The position numbers were made by a program, and so were the translations under genes. Shown in pieces: positions 1 to 6,371 of a stretch of DNA of 64,000 nucleotides (its first letter is position 1; every line of letters begins with the position of its first letter). The DNA is taken from the NCBI RefSeq assembly GCF_006715495.1, contig NZ_VFNI01000006.1:1-64000 (forward strand). The letters are read 5' to 3'. The notes under the pieces are model-generated. The model saw nothing but the letters and a program-made list of their open reading frames with translations, was not told the DNA's origin and ran no database searches. This DNA comes from Herbaspirillum sp. SJZ106. GTDB lineage: Bacteria; Pseudomonadota; Gammaproteobacteria; Burkholderiales; Burkholderiaceae_D.

Positions 1-552
1 AAGGTGGAGGGCCACATCGAATACCTGGGCACGGCCTTGAAGGGCAAGAAATCCTTCGAGCTGGTCAAGGACAAGCTGGCGATGGTGCCGGAGGGGCGCG
101 GGGTATTTACCCGCATGAGCATCCAGGAAAACCTGTTGATGGGGGCCTACACCAGCAACGACAAGGGCCAGATCGCGGCCGACATCGACAAGTGGTTCGC
201 GGTCTTCCCGCGCCTGAAGGAGCGGGCGGGGCAGATGGCGGGGACCTTGTCGGGCGGGGAGCAGCAGATGCTGGCCATGGCGCGCGCGCTGATGAGCCAC
301 CCGACGCTGCTGCTGCTGGATGAGCCGTCGATGGGCCTGTCGCCGATCATGGTGGAGAAGATCTTTGAGGTGATCCGCAATGTATCGGCGCAGGGGATCA
401 CGATCCTGCTGGTGGAGCAGAACGCCAAGCTGGCGCTGGAGGCGGCGCACCGGGGCTATGTGATGGAGTCTGGGCTGATCACCATGGAGGGCAAGGCCGG
501 CGAGATGCTGAACGATCCGCGGGTCAAGGCGGCGTACCTGGGCGAGGGTTGA
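1..552 (+). CDS. livF: Branched-chain amino acid ABC transporter ATPase LivF (5' end outside window)
   Basis: This is the C-terminal ~183 residues of an ABC ATPase that energises uptake of leucine, isoleucine and valine at the inner membrane. The reading frame is open from base 1, so the start and Walker A lie upstream of the window. Visible are the signature LSGGEQQ, Walker B LLLLDEPSMGLSP and the H-loop region. The segment VPEGRGVFTRMS and the ending KAAYLGEG are typical of LivF rather than LivG. The livFGHM partners would lie to the left. A strong hairpin terminator follows directly, so livF is probably the last gene of its operon. Confidence 0.9.
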   Translation, partial: KVEGHIEYLGTALKGKKSFELVKDKLAMVPEGRGVFTRMSIQENLLMGAYTSNDKGQIAADIDKWFAVFPRLKERAGQMAGTLSGGEQQMLAMARALMSHPTLLLLDEPSMGLSPIMVEKIFEVIRNVSAQGITILLVEQNAKLALEAAHRGYVMESGLITMEGKAGEMLNDPRVKAAYLGEG

Positions 553-585
553 GACAGCACGCCCATCACGAACTGCATCGCCACG

Positions 586-619
586 ACGCCGCATGGGTGA
601 CCCCATGCGGCGTTTTTTT
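586..619 (+). terminator. Rho-independent terminator after livF
   Basis: A perfect 12-bp stem (ACGCCGCATGGG with CCCATGCGGCGT) is followed by a run of seven T. It lies 34 bases after the livF stop. Confidence 0.9.
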
Positions 620-701
620 ATGGTGTCCATCGGATTCGCCCTGGCGCCTTTGCTGTTAGGATTTATCGTTCACCGTTTATTCCCCCAGCAAGGAGAACTG
701 T

Positions 702-1268
702 ATGAGCCAGACAGACGTGAAGATCCTCGGCATTTCCGGCAGCTTGCGCGCCAAGTCCTATAACACCGCCGCCCTGCGGGCGCTGCATGAACTGCTGCCG
801 CCGGGCGTGTCGTTGACCGAAGCCGATATTTCGGCCATCCCGCTGTATAACGACGATGTGCGCGAGCAGGGCTGGCCGCCTGCCGTGGAACGCTTGCGCG
901 AGCAGATCGGACAGGCCGACGCCATCATCTTTTCCACCCCCGAATACAACTATTCGGTGCCGGGCGTGCTGAAAAATGCCATCGACTGGGCTTCGCGCCC
1001 TCCGCAGCAGCCGTTCGCCGGCAAGCCCGCCGCCATCATGGGCGCCAGCCCGGGCGTCATCGGCACCGCGCGCGCCCAGTATCACTTGCGGCAGATCGGC
1101 GTCTTCCTCGACTTGCAATTCATCAACAAGCCGGAGGTCATGATCGGCACTGCCGCCGAGCGTTTCGATGCCGATGGCAAGCTGGTCCACGAGCCTACCC
1201 GTGAATTCCTCAAGACCATGGTAACGGCGCTGGCCGACCGCGTGCGTTTCTTGCGCGACCGCAAGTGA
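702..1268 (+). CDS. NAD(P)H-dependent FMN reductase (ChrR/azoreductase-like)
   Basis: A 188-residue flavodoxin-fold protein. The N-terminal GSLRAKSYNTAALR is the FMN-phosphate loop of the NADPH-dependent FMN reductase family (PF03358). PEYNYSVPGVLKNAIDW near residue 85 is the second family hallmark, seen in ChrR-, YieF- and ArsH-like enzymes. Members are soluble dimers that reduce quinones, flavin, azo dyes or chromate. The substrate cannot be told from sequence. An AGGAGA ribosome site lies about 7 bases before the ATG. The gene is monocistronic, with a terminator on each side. Confidence 0.85.
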   Translation: MSQTDVKILGISGSLRAKSYNTAALRALHELLPPGVSLTEADISAIPLYNDDVREQGWPPAVERLREQIGQADAIIFSTPEYNYSVPGVLKNAIDWASRPPQQPFAGKPAAIMGASPGVIGTARAQYHLRQIGVFLDLQFINKPEVMIGTAAERFDADGKLVHEPTREFLKTMVTALADRVRFLRDRK

Positions 1269-1318
1269 ACCTCGCGGTTCGATGCCATGGCATGGATGTC
1301 ATGGCATCCATGCCAACG

Positions 1319-1351
1319 GCGCAGCCTGCATCATGCAGGCTGCGCTTTTTT
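1319..1351 (+). terminator. Rho-independent terminator after the FMN reductase gene
   Basis: The stem GCGCAGCCTGCA / TGCAGGCTGCGC is followed by TTTTTT. Just upstream (1281-1308) is a second palindrome, GATGCCATGGCAT with ATGTCATGGCATC, of unknown role. Confidence 0.85.
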
Positions 1352-1386
1352 CATCGCCAGGCTGCCGCTGCCGCGGCGGGATAGCA

Positions 1387-1851
1387 TCAGGCGGCGTTGC
1401 GCCTGCGCACCTGGTTGTGCAGGCCGCGCACCTTGTCATGGTTGGCCAGCACACCCTGGTACTGGCGCTCCACGATCAGGCGCACATCGTTGGGCAGATC
1501 CAGGCTCAAGGCCTGCCGATACGCATGGATGGCGGCATCCTCGCAGCGTTCGCATTCGCTGAGGACGGTCTCATCGTCACGGCCCATGAGTGCAGCCTTC
1601 AGGGCCACCCATTGCCGATGCAGCGTGCCGCCGAAGGTGCTGTGGTTGGCCGGCTCCCCGCCCAGGCGATGCACCAGGTCTTGCAGCTCCAGCACGACCT
1701 GCCCGTATTCGGCGGCGCGTGCCATGAACATCTCCTGGTAGCGCGCATCGCGTTGTTCGGCATCCTCCGCGCAAGTGCGGAATCCCTTCTCGCCATCCTT
1801 GGAAATCTGGATCAGGTCGTTCAATGCGGAAATCAGATGGTCGTTGGTCAT
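1387..1851 (-). CDS. PA2169/DUF2383 four-helix-bundle stress protein
   Basis: 154 residues, almost entirely helical, ferritin-like in pattern (repeated E, H and Q on amphipathic helices). It resembles the PA2169/DUF2383 family, whose members sit in stress-gene clusters and have no settled biochemical role. The ATG at 1851 is chosen because AAGGAGG lies 6-7 bases upstream; the open frame continues further 5' without support. There is no signal peptide, so it is cytoplasmic. It is transcribed divergently from the stress-gene series on the right and has promoter-like element A about 230 bases upstream. The family call is by pattern recognition only. Confidence 0.75.
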   Translation of the reverse strand: MTNDHLISALNDLIQISKDGEKGFRTCAEDAEQRDARYQEMFMARAAEYGQVVLELQDLVHRLGGEPANHSTFGGTLHRQWVALKAALMGRDDETVLSECERCEDAAIHAYRQALSLDLPNDVRLIVERQYQGVLANHDKVRGLHNQVRRRNAA

Positions 1852-2078
1852 GATGGCCTCCTTGTGCCTGATCGCCCCGGCGGTCGCCGGGGCGACAACG
1901 GATGGTTCGGTGGGCGAACGGATGGGGCAACGCCATACAGCCGCGCCGGAAAATTCCAGCCGATGTGCCAGCCGATGCTGTTCGCCTTCCTTGTTGCGCA
2001 TGCACATGCAATGCTGCTGGGCGAACGCGAGGTCCGAGGCCCAGTGCCGCCATCCTAGGCGTCGTCCTATGCGGCTGC

Positions 2079-2107
2079 CATCGGACGGCGGCGCATGCGG
2101 GCGTAGG
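2079..2107 (-). promoter_or_regulatory. Stress-cluster promoter-like element A
   Basis: Read on the minus strand: TTCCTACG, then 17 bases, then CCGATG. It precedes the DUF2383 gene by about 230 bases. It is the weakest -10-like block of the six related elements, but spacing and the TCCTACG block are exact. Confidence 0.45.
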
Positions 2108-2190
2108 AATGAAGGATTTTCGTCCGCAGGCTTGCGCCGGCGGTTGCCTGAAGCGCTGGAAGCCGCTCCTGTGGCGGACTTTCGCGTTGT

Positions 2191-2219
2191 CCTACAAGAC
2201 AATCGGGGAGCGTCCTATA
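2191..2219 (+). promoter_or_regulatory. Stress-cluster promoter-like element B
   Basis: GTCCTACA, 17 bases, CCTATA(G), located 77 bases before the ATG of the small CsbD-like gene at 2297. Block sequence and spacing match element C exactly. Confidence 0.55.
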
Positions 2220-2296
2220 GAGCGCCGCCGTAGCCGGTTGTTAACATTTTCCCCATATCGCAAGGCTGACCCGATTCTATTTCCGGAGGTGTACCC

Positions 2297-2494
2297 ATGA
2301 ACAAGAAGACGATCACCGGCCATTTCCAGTTCGCTTTGGGCAAAGTCCAGGAGCGGCTCGCTTCGATGACGGGCAATGCCCAATGGCAGCAGGCTGCCAT
2401 GCAGCGCCAGACCGACGGCAAGATCATGCATGCGGTGGGAGAAGCGCAGGAACTGATCAAGCGTTCATTGCGCCACCAGCGCGCCTCGATGTAA
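2297..2494 (+). CDS. Small CsbD-like stress protein
   Basis: 65 residues, hydrophilic and helical. The opening MNKKTITGHFQFALGKVQER parallels the CsbD-family opening MNKDQVKGSLKQAAGKVQ found at 8656, so it is probably a diverged CsbD-like protein. CsbD proteins are general-stress proteins of unknown mechanism. A good GGAGGT ribosome site precedes the ATG. The second half, with KIMHAVGEAQELIKRSLR, does not match classical CsbD, so membership is tentative. It is preceded by promoter-like element B and followed by element C, suggesting its own transcription unit. Confidence 0.65.
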   Translation: MNKKTITGHFQFALGKVQERLASMTGNAQWQQAAMQRQTDGKIMHAVGEAQELIKRSLRHQRASM

Positions 2495-2544
2495 ATGGGC
2501 CGCGCCCATGGCCTGCCAGCGCCCGCAGCGCCGGGGTAGTTTGT

Positions 2545-2573
2545 CCTACAGGTCAATGGGCTTGGGGCCTATA
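2545..2573 (+). promoter_or_regulatory. Stress-cluster promoter-like element C
   Basis: GTCCTACA, 17 bases, CCTATA(G), preceding the 24-codon gene at 2708 and the DUF883 gene. It shares TTGTCCTACA and the downstream CCTATAG with element B at identical spacing. Confidence 0.55.
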
Positions 2574-2707
2574 GGTGGCGCAGTGGGCTGCGGGTATCTT
2601 GGAGACCTCGGGATCGCGAGCCGCTGCGCAAGCAGATCGGGCATGGCGCCAGAACAGACGCGGCAAGGCAATCCGGCGCGATGAGAAGAAGATCAAGGGA
2701 GACGTTC

Positions 2708-2782
2708 ATGGACAAGCTTGTGCTTGGATGGCTTTTGGGTGTGCCGGTGCTGACGCTGATCGTCCTGCAGTATCTGTTGTGA
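2708..2782 (+). CDS. 24-residue single-pass membrane peptide
   Basis: A very small open frame, MDKLVLGWLLGVPVLTLIVL followed by QYLL. A charged start (DK) is followed by one continuous hydrophobic segment of about 20 residues, as in small inner-membrane stress peptides. AAGGGAGA lies 8 bases before the ATG, and there is no competing longer frame in the same place. It sits 50 bases ahead of the DUF883 gene and behind promoter-like element C, so the two are probably co-transcribed. I do not recognise a named family, and translation is unproven. Confidence 0.55.
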   Translation: MDKLVLGWLLGVPVLTLIVLQYLL

Positions 2783-2832
2783 GCCGATGGCGGCGCGGTC
2801 AATGATGAACCCCGAATGAATGGAGGACAAGC

Positions 2833-3147
2833 ATGCAGGCCAATAATCTGAAGACCGTTCGCAACGATGTACGGGCTTTGTTGCAGCAAGCCCAGGATCT
2901 TTTCGCCGAAGCGGCCGCAGCCACCGGCAAGAACGCGGACGAATTGCGCGCGAAAGGGCAGCAGGTGCTGGATCAGGCATTGAATACCGCCCAGGACGCG
3001 CAGTCCGCAGTGATGCATGCCGGCCGCCAGATCGTCACCACCACCGATGATTATGTGCAGTCCAATCCCTGGCGGGCGATCGTCATTTCCAGCGGCATCG
3101 GCCTGCTGGTCGGGTTGGCGGTGGGCCGTTGCGCCGAGCGGGATTGA
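2833..3147 (+). CDS. DUF883 family protein (ElaB/YqjD-like), C-terminal membrane anchor
   Basis: 104 residues. A long amphipathic helical region (residues 1-70, rich in A, Q, D and E) is followed by SNPWRAIVISSGIGLLVGLA and a short tail, VGRCAERD. This layout is typical of DUF883 proteins such as ElaB and YqjD, which are C-tail anchored in the inner membrane. YqjD binds ribosomes in stationary phase; whether that applies here is unknown. The ATG follows a GAGGACAAGC ribosome site. It lies between the 24-residue peptide and the ferritin-like gene in the same direction, consistent with one stress operon. Confidence 0.85.
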   Translation: MQANNLKTVRNDVRALLQQAQDLFAEAAAATGKNADELRAKGQQVLDQALNTAQDAQSAVMHAGRQIVTTTDDYVQSNPWRAIVISSGIGLLVGLAVGRCAERD

Positions 3148-3224
3148 GTCCGCCGGCGAGCCGGCAGGGCCAGCGGCAAGGCCGATGCGCATGAACCACG
3201 ACATCAGAAGAGAAAGGAGTGAGC

Positions 3225-3797
3225 ATGGCGAAGAATTCATCGCTGGCATCCGTCCAGCACAAATCTGTCCAGCACAAGCAATCCTTCCGTCTCGATAAGG
3301 AATCCATCCGTGCCGCGGCCAAGGAGGTCGATGACGGGGCGGTGACCGACGGCTATCGCGGCAACCGCCAGGAAGTGCTGGCCATGCTCAACGATGCGCT
3401 GGCCACTGAATTGCTGTGCGTGTTGCGCTATAAGCGCCATTACTACACAGCCAAAGGCATGGAGAACGAGTCCGTCAAGGCCGAGTTCCTGCAGCATGCG
3501 CAGCAAGAGCAAGAGCATGCCGACAAGATTGCCGAGCGCATCGTGCAGCTTAACGGCGAGCCGGATTTCAATCCGGCGACGCTGTCCCGGCGCAGTCATG
3601 CCGAATACGACGAATCGCACGGCATCAAGGAAATGATTCGCGCCAACCTGGTCGAGGAGCGGGTGGCGATAGAAGCGTATCGCCAGATGATCGAACGCAT
3701 CGGCGACGGCGACCCGACCACCCGGCACATGCTGGTCCAGATCATGGCGCAGGAAGAGGAGCACGCCGACGACATGGCCGATTTGCTCAATCTTTGA
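3225..3797 (+). CDS. Ferritin-like / bacterioferritin-type protein
   Basis: 190 residues. After a ~45-residue polar N-terminus, a four-helix bundle carries the di-iron pattern: E in ALATELLCVLRYKRHYYTAK, E-x6-EH in AQQEQEHADK, E in NLVEERVAIEAYRQM, and EEEHADD near the C-terminus. This matches the bacterioferritin/ferritin-like superfamily; iron storage or peroxide detoxification is the likely role. The ATG at 3225 is preferred over an in-frame GTG at 3219 because AAAGGAG sits 5 bases upstream of it. It lies in the stress-gene series. The unusually long N-terminal extension is not typical of Bfr. Confidence 0.85.
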   Translation: MAKNSSLASVQHKSVQHKQSFRLDKESIRAAAKEVDDGAVTDGYRGNRQEVLAMLNDALATELLCVLRYKRHYYTAKGMENESVKAEFLQHAQQEQEHADKIAERIVQLNGEPDFNPATLSRRSHAEYDESHGIKEMIRANLVEERVAIEAYRQMIERIGDGDPTTRHMLVQIMAQEEEHADDMADLLNL

Positions 3798-3899
3798 TGC
3801 GCGCTCCGGACAGTGCGGGTCGCCGGACCCTCAGGAAGACGCAAGGGAAATCCGGAGAAAGGGATATCTATTGTCAGGAAAAGAGAGAAAAGGAGAAAT

Positions 3900-4277
3900 A
3901 TGAAAACCATCATCGCAACCATGATCTTCGGCGTGGCCGCCATCGGCATGCAGGGTGCAGCGTCCGCGGCCGATCCGAATGCGGCCCAGTACAAGGCCGA
4001 CAAGGCCAGGGCAGATGCCGACTACAAGATGGCCAAGAAGAAATGCGGCCCGCTCCGGGGCAATGACCAGGACGTTTGCGAGAAGGAAGCCAAGGCGGCG
4101 CATGAGTCGGCCCTGGCCGATGCCAAGGCCAAGCGCAAGAATGCCGAAGCCGACAAGGATGCCCGGAAAGACAAGAATGACGCCAATTACGACGCTGCCA
4201 AGGAAAAATGCGACGCAATGAGCGGCGACGCCAAGGATCAATGCAAGGCAGCCGCCAAATCCCAGTACGCCAAGTAG
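3900..4277 (+). CDS. Periplasmic Lys/Ala-rich protein with two C-x10-C motifs
   Basis: 125 residues. An N-terminal signal peptide (hydrophobic core TIIATMIFGVAAIGM, likely cleavage after ASA) is followed by a highly charged helical chain of A, K and D. Two cysteine pairs share one pattern: C-G-P-L-R-G-x5-C and C-D-A-M-S-G-x5-C, both with ten residues between the cysteines. The same pattern recurs in the protein at 10026-10346. No named domain is recognised. The cysteines could form disulfides in the periplasm. The ATG follows AAAAGGAGA. It lies downstream of the ferritin-like gene. Confidence 0.7.
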   Translation: MKTIIATMIFGVAAIGMQGAASAADPNAAQYKADKARADADYKMAKKKCGPLRGNDQDVCEKEAKAAHESALADAKAKRKNAEADKDARKDKNDANYDAAKEKCDAMSGDAKDQCKAAAKSQYAK

Positions 4278-4359
4278 TGGCTTGAACAATAACGGGCCTT
4301 GGAGGCTGAACAGCCTGCCAATGGCCATTCCCGCACCGGTTTTTCTTTAGGAGAACATC

Positions 4360-4689
4360 ATGACGTTCAATAAAATTTCCCTGTCCAAACGTTTCGCAGG
4401 CTTTTTCCTGGCGTTGTTGATGGTATCGCTGGTGGGCTGCGCTTCCAGCCCGGGCAAGGAGGGAACCGGCGAATATGTGGACGACGCCGTCATCACCACC
4501 AAGGTAAAGGCGGCGCTGTTCAATGAGCCGAACCTGGCGTCGTCGGAAATCAATGTCGAAACTTACAAGGGCGTGGTGCAGCTGTCCGGTTTCGTCTCCA
4601 GCGCGACGTCCGCCACTCGTGCGACCGAGCTGGCCCGTGGCGTGAAGGGCGTCGTATCTGTGCGCAATGACTTGCGGTTGAAACAGTAA
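4360..4689 (+). CDS. BON-domain outer-membrane/periplasmic lipoprotein
   Basis: 109 residues. A lipoprotein signal ends in the lipobox LVGC (Cys about residue 27). A single BON domain follows (TTKVKAALFNEPNL, then a VETYKGVVQLSGFV strand-turn-strand and RVxLVxVRNDL-like end). BON domains (OsmY, DolP) bind phospholipid and support envelope integrity under stress. OsmY and DolP have two BON domains, whereas this protein has one. TTAGGAGAAC precedes the ATG. It is the last stress-type gene before the regulatory genes. Confidence 0.85.
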   Translation: MTFNKISLSKRFAGFFLALLMVSLVGCASSPGKEGTGEYVDDAVITTKVKAALFNEPNLASSEINVETYKGVVQLSGFVSSATSATRATELARGVKGVVSVRNDLRLKQ

Positions 4690-5000
4690 TAACGGCCTGG
4701 GAACAGGCCTGCCAGAAAGCGCAGCCGGCCCTGGGCCGGTTTGCGCTTGTTCGCTTCCAGAGCGCATCTGCGGCGGCCAGCGCGCTCCGGAAGCAGACAG
4801 GGAATGGGCTGTAATGTATAGTTGAAGGCCATTATGCCAAGGCATTTCAAGGTCGCTCCGACGGCCGCAAGGATATTGCGCAAGCAGGCCGGGCGCCGGC
4901 GCCATGGCTGCGATGCGCGGCCTGGCACGGCAGAAGCCGTGCGCAAGCGACGCCACAACGCAAGCAATGCCGCGGCATCATTATCACCGCTCAAATTACC
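4690..5000. other. Intergenic region with terminator-like hairpin and possible -10
   Basis: 311 bases. At 4717-4748, AAGCGCA and CCGGCC pair with GGCCGG and TGCGCTT, a likely terminator for the BON gene. TATAGT at 4817-4822 is a plausible -10 for the response regulator gene. The remainder shows no gene I can support. Confidence 0.5.
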
Positions 5001-5630
5001 ATGACAAAAATACTTGTAGTCGATGACCATGCGGTCGTGCGGGCAGGTGTACAGCACTTCATCTCCGAAATTGCGACCATGGAGGTCGGGGGCGAAGCCA
5101 GTACCGCCGAAGAAGCGATCCGCCTGGTGCGTACCCAGGACTGGGATATCGTGCTGCTGGATATCGCCATGCCGGACAAAAGCGGCGTGGAGGTGCTCAA
5201 GCAGATCAAGCGTGAAAAGCCCGACTTGCCGGTGCTGATGCTGAGCATGCATCCCGAGAGCCGCTATGCGGTGCAGGTGCTGCGCAGCGGCGCCAGCGGC
5301 TATGTGCAGAAGGAGGCGCTGGCCACGGAACTGGTCAGCGCCATCAACACCATCCTGCGCGGCCATAAGTACATCAGCTACGGCGTGGCCGAACTCCTGA
5401 CCAGCGAGCCTGTGGATTCGGAAAAACCGCTGCACGAGACGCTCTCCCAGCGCGAGTACGAGATTTTCTATAAGCTTGGGCAGGGCCAGGGGGTGACTCA
5501 GATCGCCGATGAACTATGCCTCTCGGTCAAGACGGTGAGCACTTACCGCTCGCGCGTGCTGCAGAAAATGAGCATGACCAACAATGCGGACATCATTTAT
5601 TACGCGATCAAGAACAACCTGATCGATTGA
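5001..5630 (+). CDS. NarL/FixJ-family response regulator
   Basis: 209 residues. The receiver domain (1-120) has the acidic pair DD8-9, phospho-acceptor D54 in VLLDIAMPD and K104 in VQKEA. The C-terminal LuxR-type HTH (about 145-205) is LSQREYEIFYKLGQGQ followed by IADELCLSVKTVSTYRSRVL. It binds DNA when phosphorylated. It is encoded just ahead of a stand-alone receiver and a HisKA_3 histidine kinase, the kinase class that normally pairs with NarL-type regulators. Its position inside the stress cluster makes it the best local candidate for reading the TCCTAC elements. Confidence 0.92.
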   Translation: MTKILVVDDHAVVRAGVQHFISEIATMEVGGEASTAEEAIRLVRTQDWDIVLLDIAMPDKSGVEVLKQIKREKPDLPVLMLSMHPESRYAVQVLRSGASGYVQKEALATELVSAINTILRGHKYISYGVAELLTSEPVDSEKPLHETLSQREYEIFYKLGQGQGVTQIADELCLSVKTVSTYRSRVLQKMSMTNNADIIYYAIKNNLID

Positions 5631-5703
5631 GCATGGGTCATCCGGCCGTCGGTCCGGCGGGTCAGGCGACGGTTGCGGCAGACGCAGGCGGCATCGAGAA
5701 ATA

Positions 5704-6201
5704 GTGCAGATCATGAACGACATCCTCAATTCCTGGGCGGAGTACGGCGCTGGCGACGCGCCCTTGCGGATCTTCCTGGTGGAGGATTCGGCGGATGTGC
5801 GAGAGCTGATCGTGGAAAGCCTGGCCGAAATCGCCGGCATCAGTCTGGCCGGCTACGCCGAGAGCGAGGCCGATGCCCTGCAGCATCTCCAGCACCACAG
5901 CTACGACGTATTGATCCTGGACATCCAGTTGAAGCAAGGCAATGGCATGAGCCTGCTGCAATCGCTGGCGCGGTTCGATGCCCGCAGCCAGAACGAGGTC
6001 AAGGTGGTGTTCAGCAACCATGTCAGCCCGACTTACCGCCGTGCTGGCCAGCAATGCGGCGTGGGGCACTTCTTCGACAAGTCGTCCGAGTTGCCGCTGT
6101 TGCACGATTTGCTGGAGAAGCTCGCGCGTGAAAAGATGGGCGTGGCAAGTTATGCGCCTGCCAATGCGCCGCCCGGCCCGGTGCTGCCCGGCAGCATCTG
6201 A
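5704..6201 (+). CDS. Stand-alone receiver-domain response regulator
   Basis: About 165 residues from GTG 5704, or 162 from ATG 5713; neither has a strong ribosome site and ATG 5713 is equally plausible. A CheY-like receiver carries the acidic residues in FLVEDS, the acceptor Asp in VLILDIQLKQGNG (D70 from the ATG) and a Lys in FDKSSE. No output domain follows; the tail is short and proline-rich. It probably acts as a phosphate sink or adaptor in the kinase/NarL-regulator circuit. It lies between the regulator and the kinase gene in one orientation. Confidence 0.85.
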   Translation: MQIMNDILNSWAEYGAGDAPLRIFLVEDSADVRELIVESLAEIAGISLAGYAESEADALQHLQHHSYDVLILDIQLKQGNGMSLLQSLARFDARSQNEVKVVFSNHVSPTYRRAGQQCGVGHFFDKSSELPLLHDLLEKLAREKMGVASYAPANAPPGPVLPGSI

Positions 6202-6235
6202 CCCATTTTCTTTTGCGGCATCATTGAATGTCCTG

Positions 6236-6288
6236 GCCGGGGGGGACGTTTCATCAATCGATGATCAATCGATGAAACAGGCCCCGGC
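6236..6288. repeat. Large interrupted palindrome upstream of the histidine kinase gene
   Basis: Outer arms GCCGGGG/CCCCGGC and inner arms GTTTCATC/GATGAAAC flank an inner 11-bp direct repeat, ATCAATCGATG, present twice. No T-run follows, so it is more like an operator or RNA structure than a terminator. It lies about 85 bases before the kinase ATG. Confidence 0.6.
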
Positions 6289-6371
6289 AATGCCGCCTTT
6301 TCGGGGCTGTTCGGCGCGATCGCCATCGATTCAAAAAAAACAGCTTCAACAGAAGCAGGGGATTCCCGACG

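Larger units (their letters stand above)
1852..2296. other. Divergent intergenic region with two promoter-like elements
   Basis: 445 bases without a credible gene. It holds element A (minus, 2079-2107) and element B (plus, 2191-2219), described separately. Extra TCCTA-type blocks occur at 2053-2059 (TCCTAGG) and 2064-2070 (GTCCTAT), facing GTAGGA at 2103-2108. The open frames here are shadows with no ribosome sites. Confidence 0.6.
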
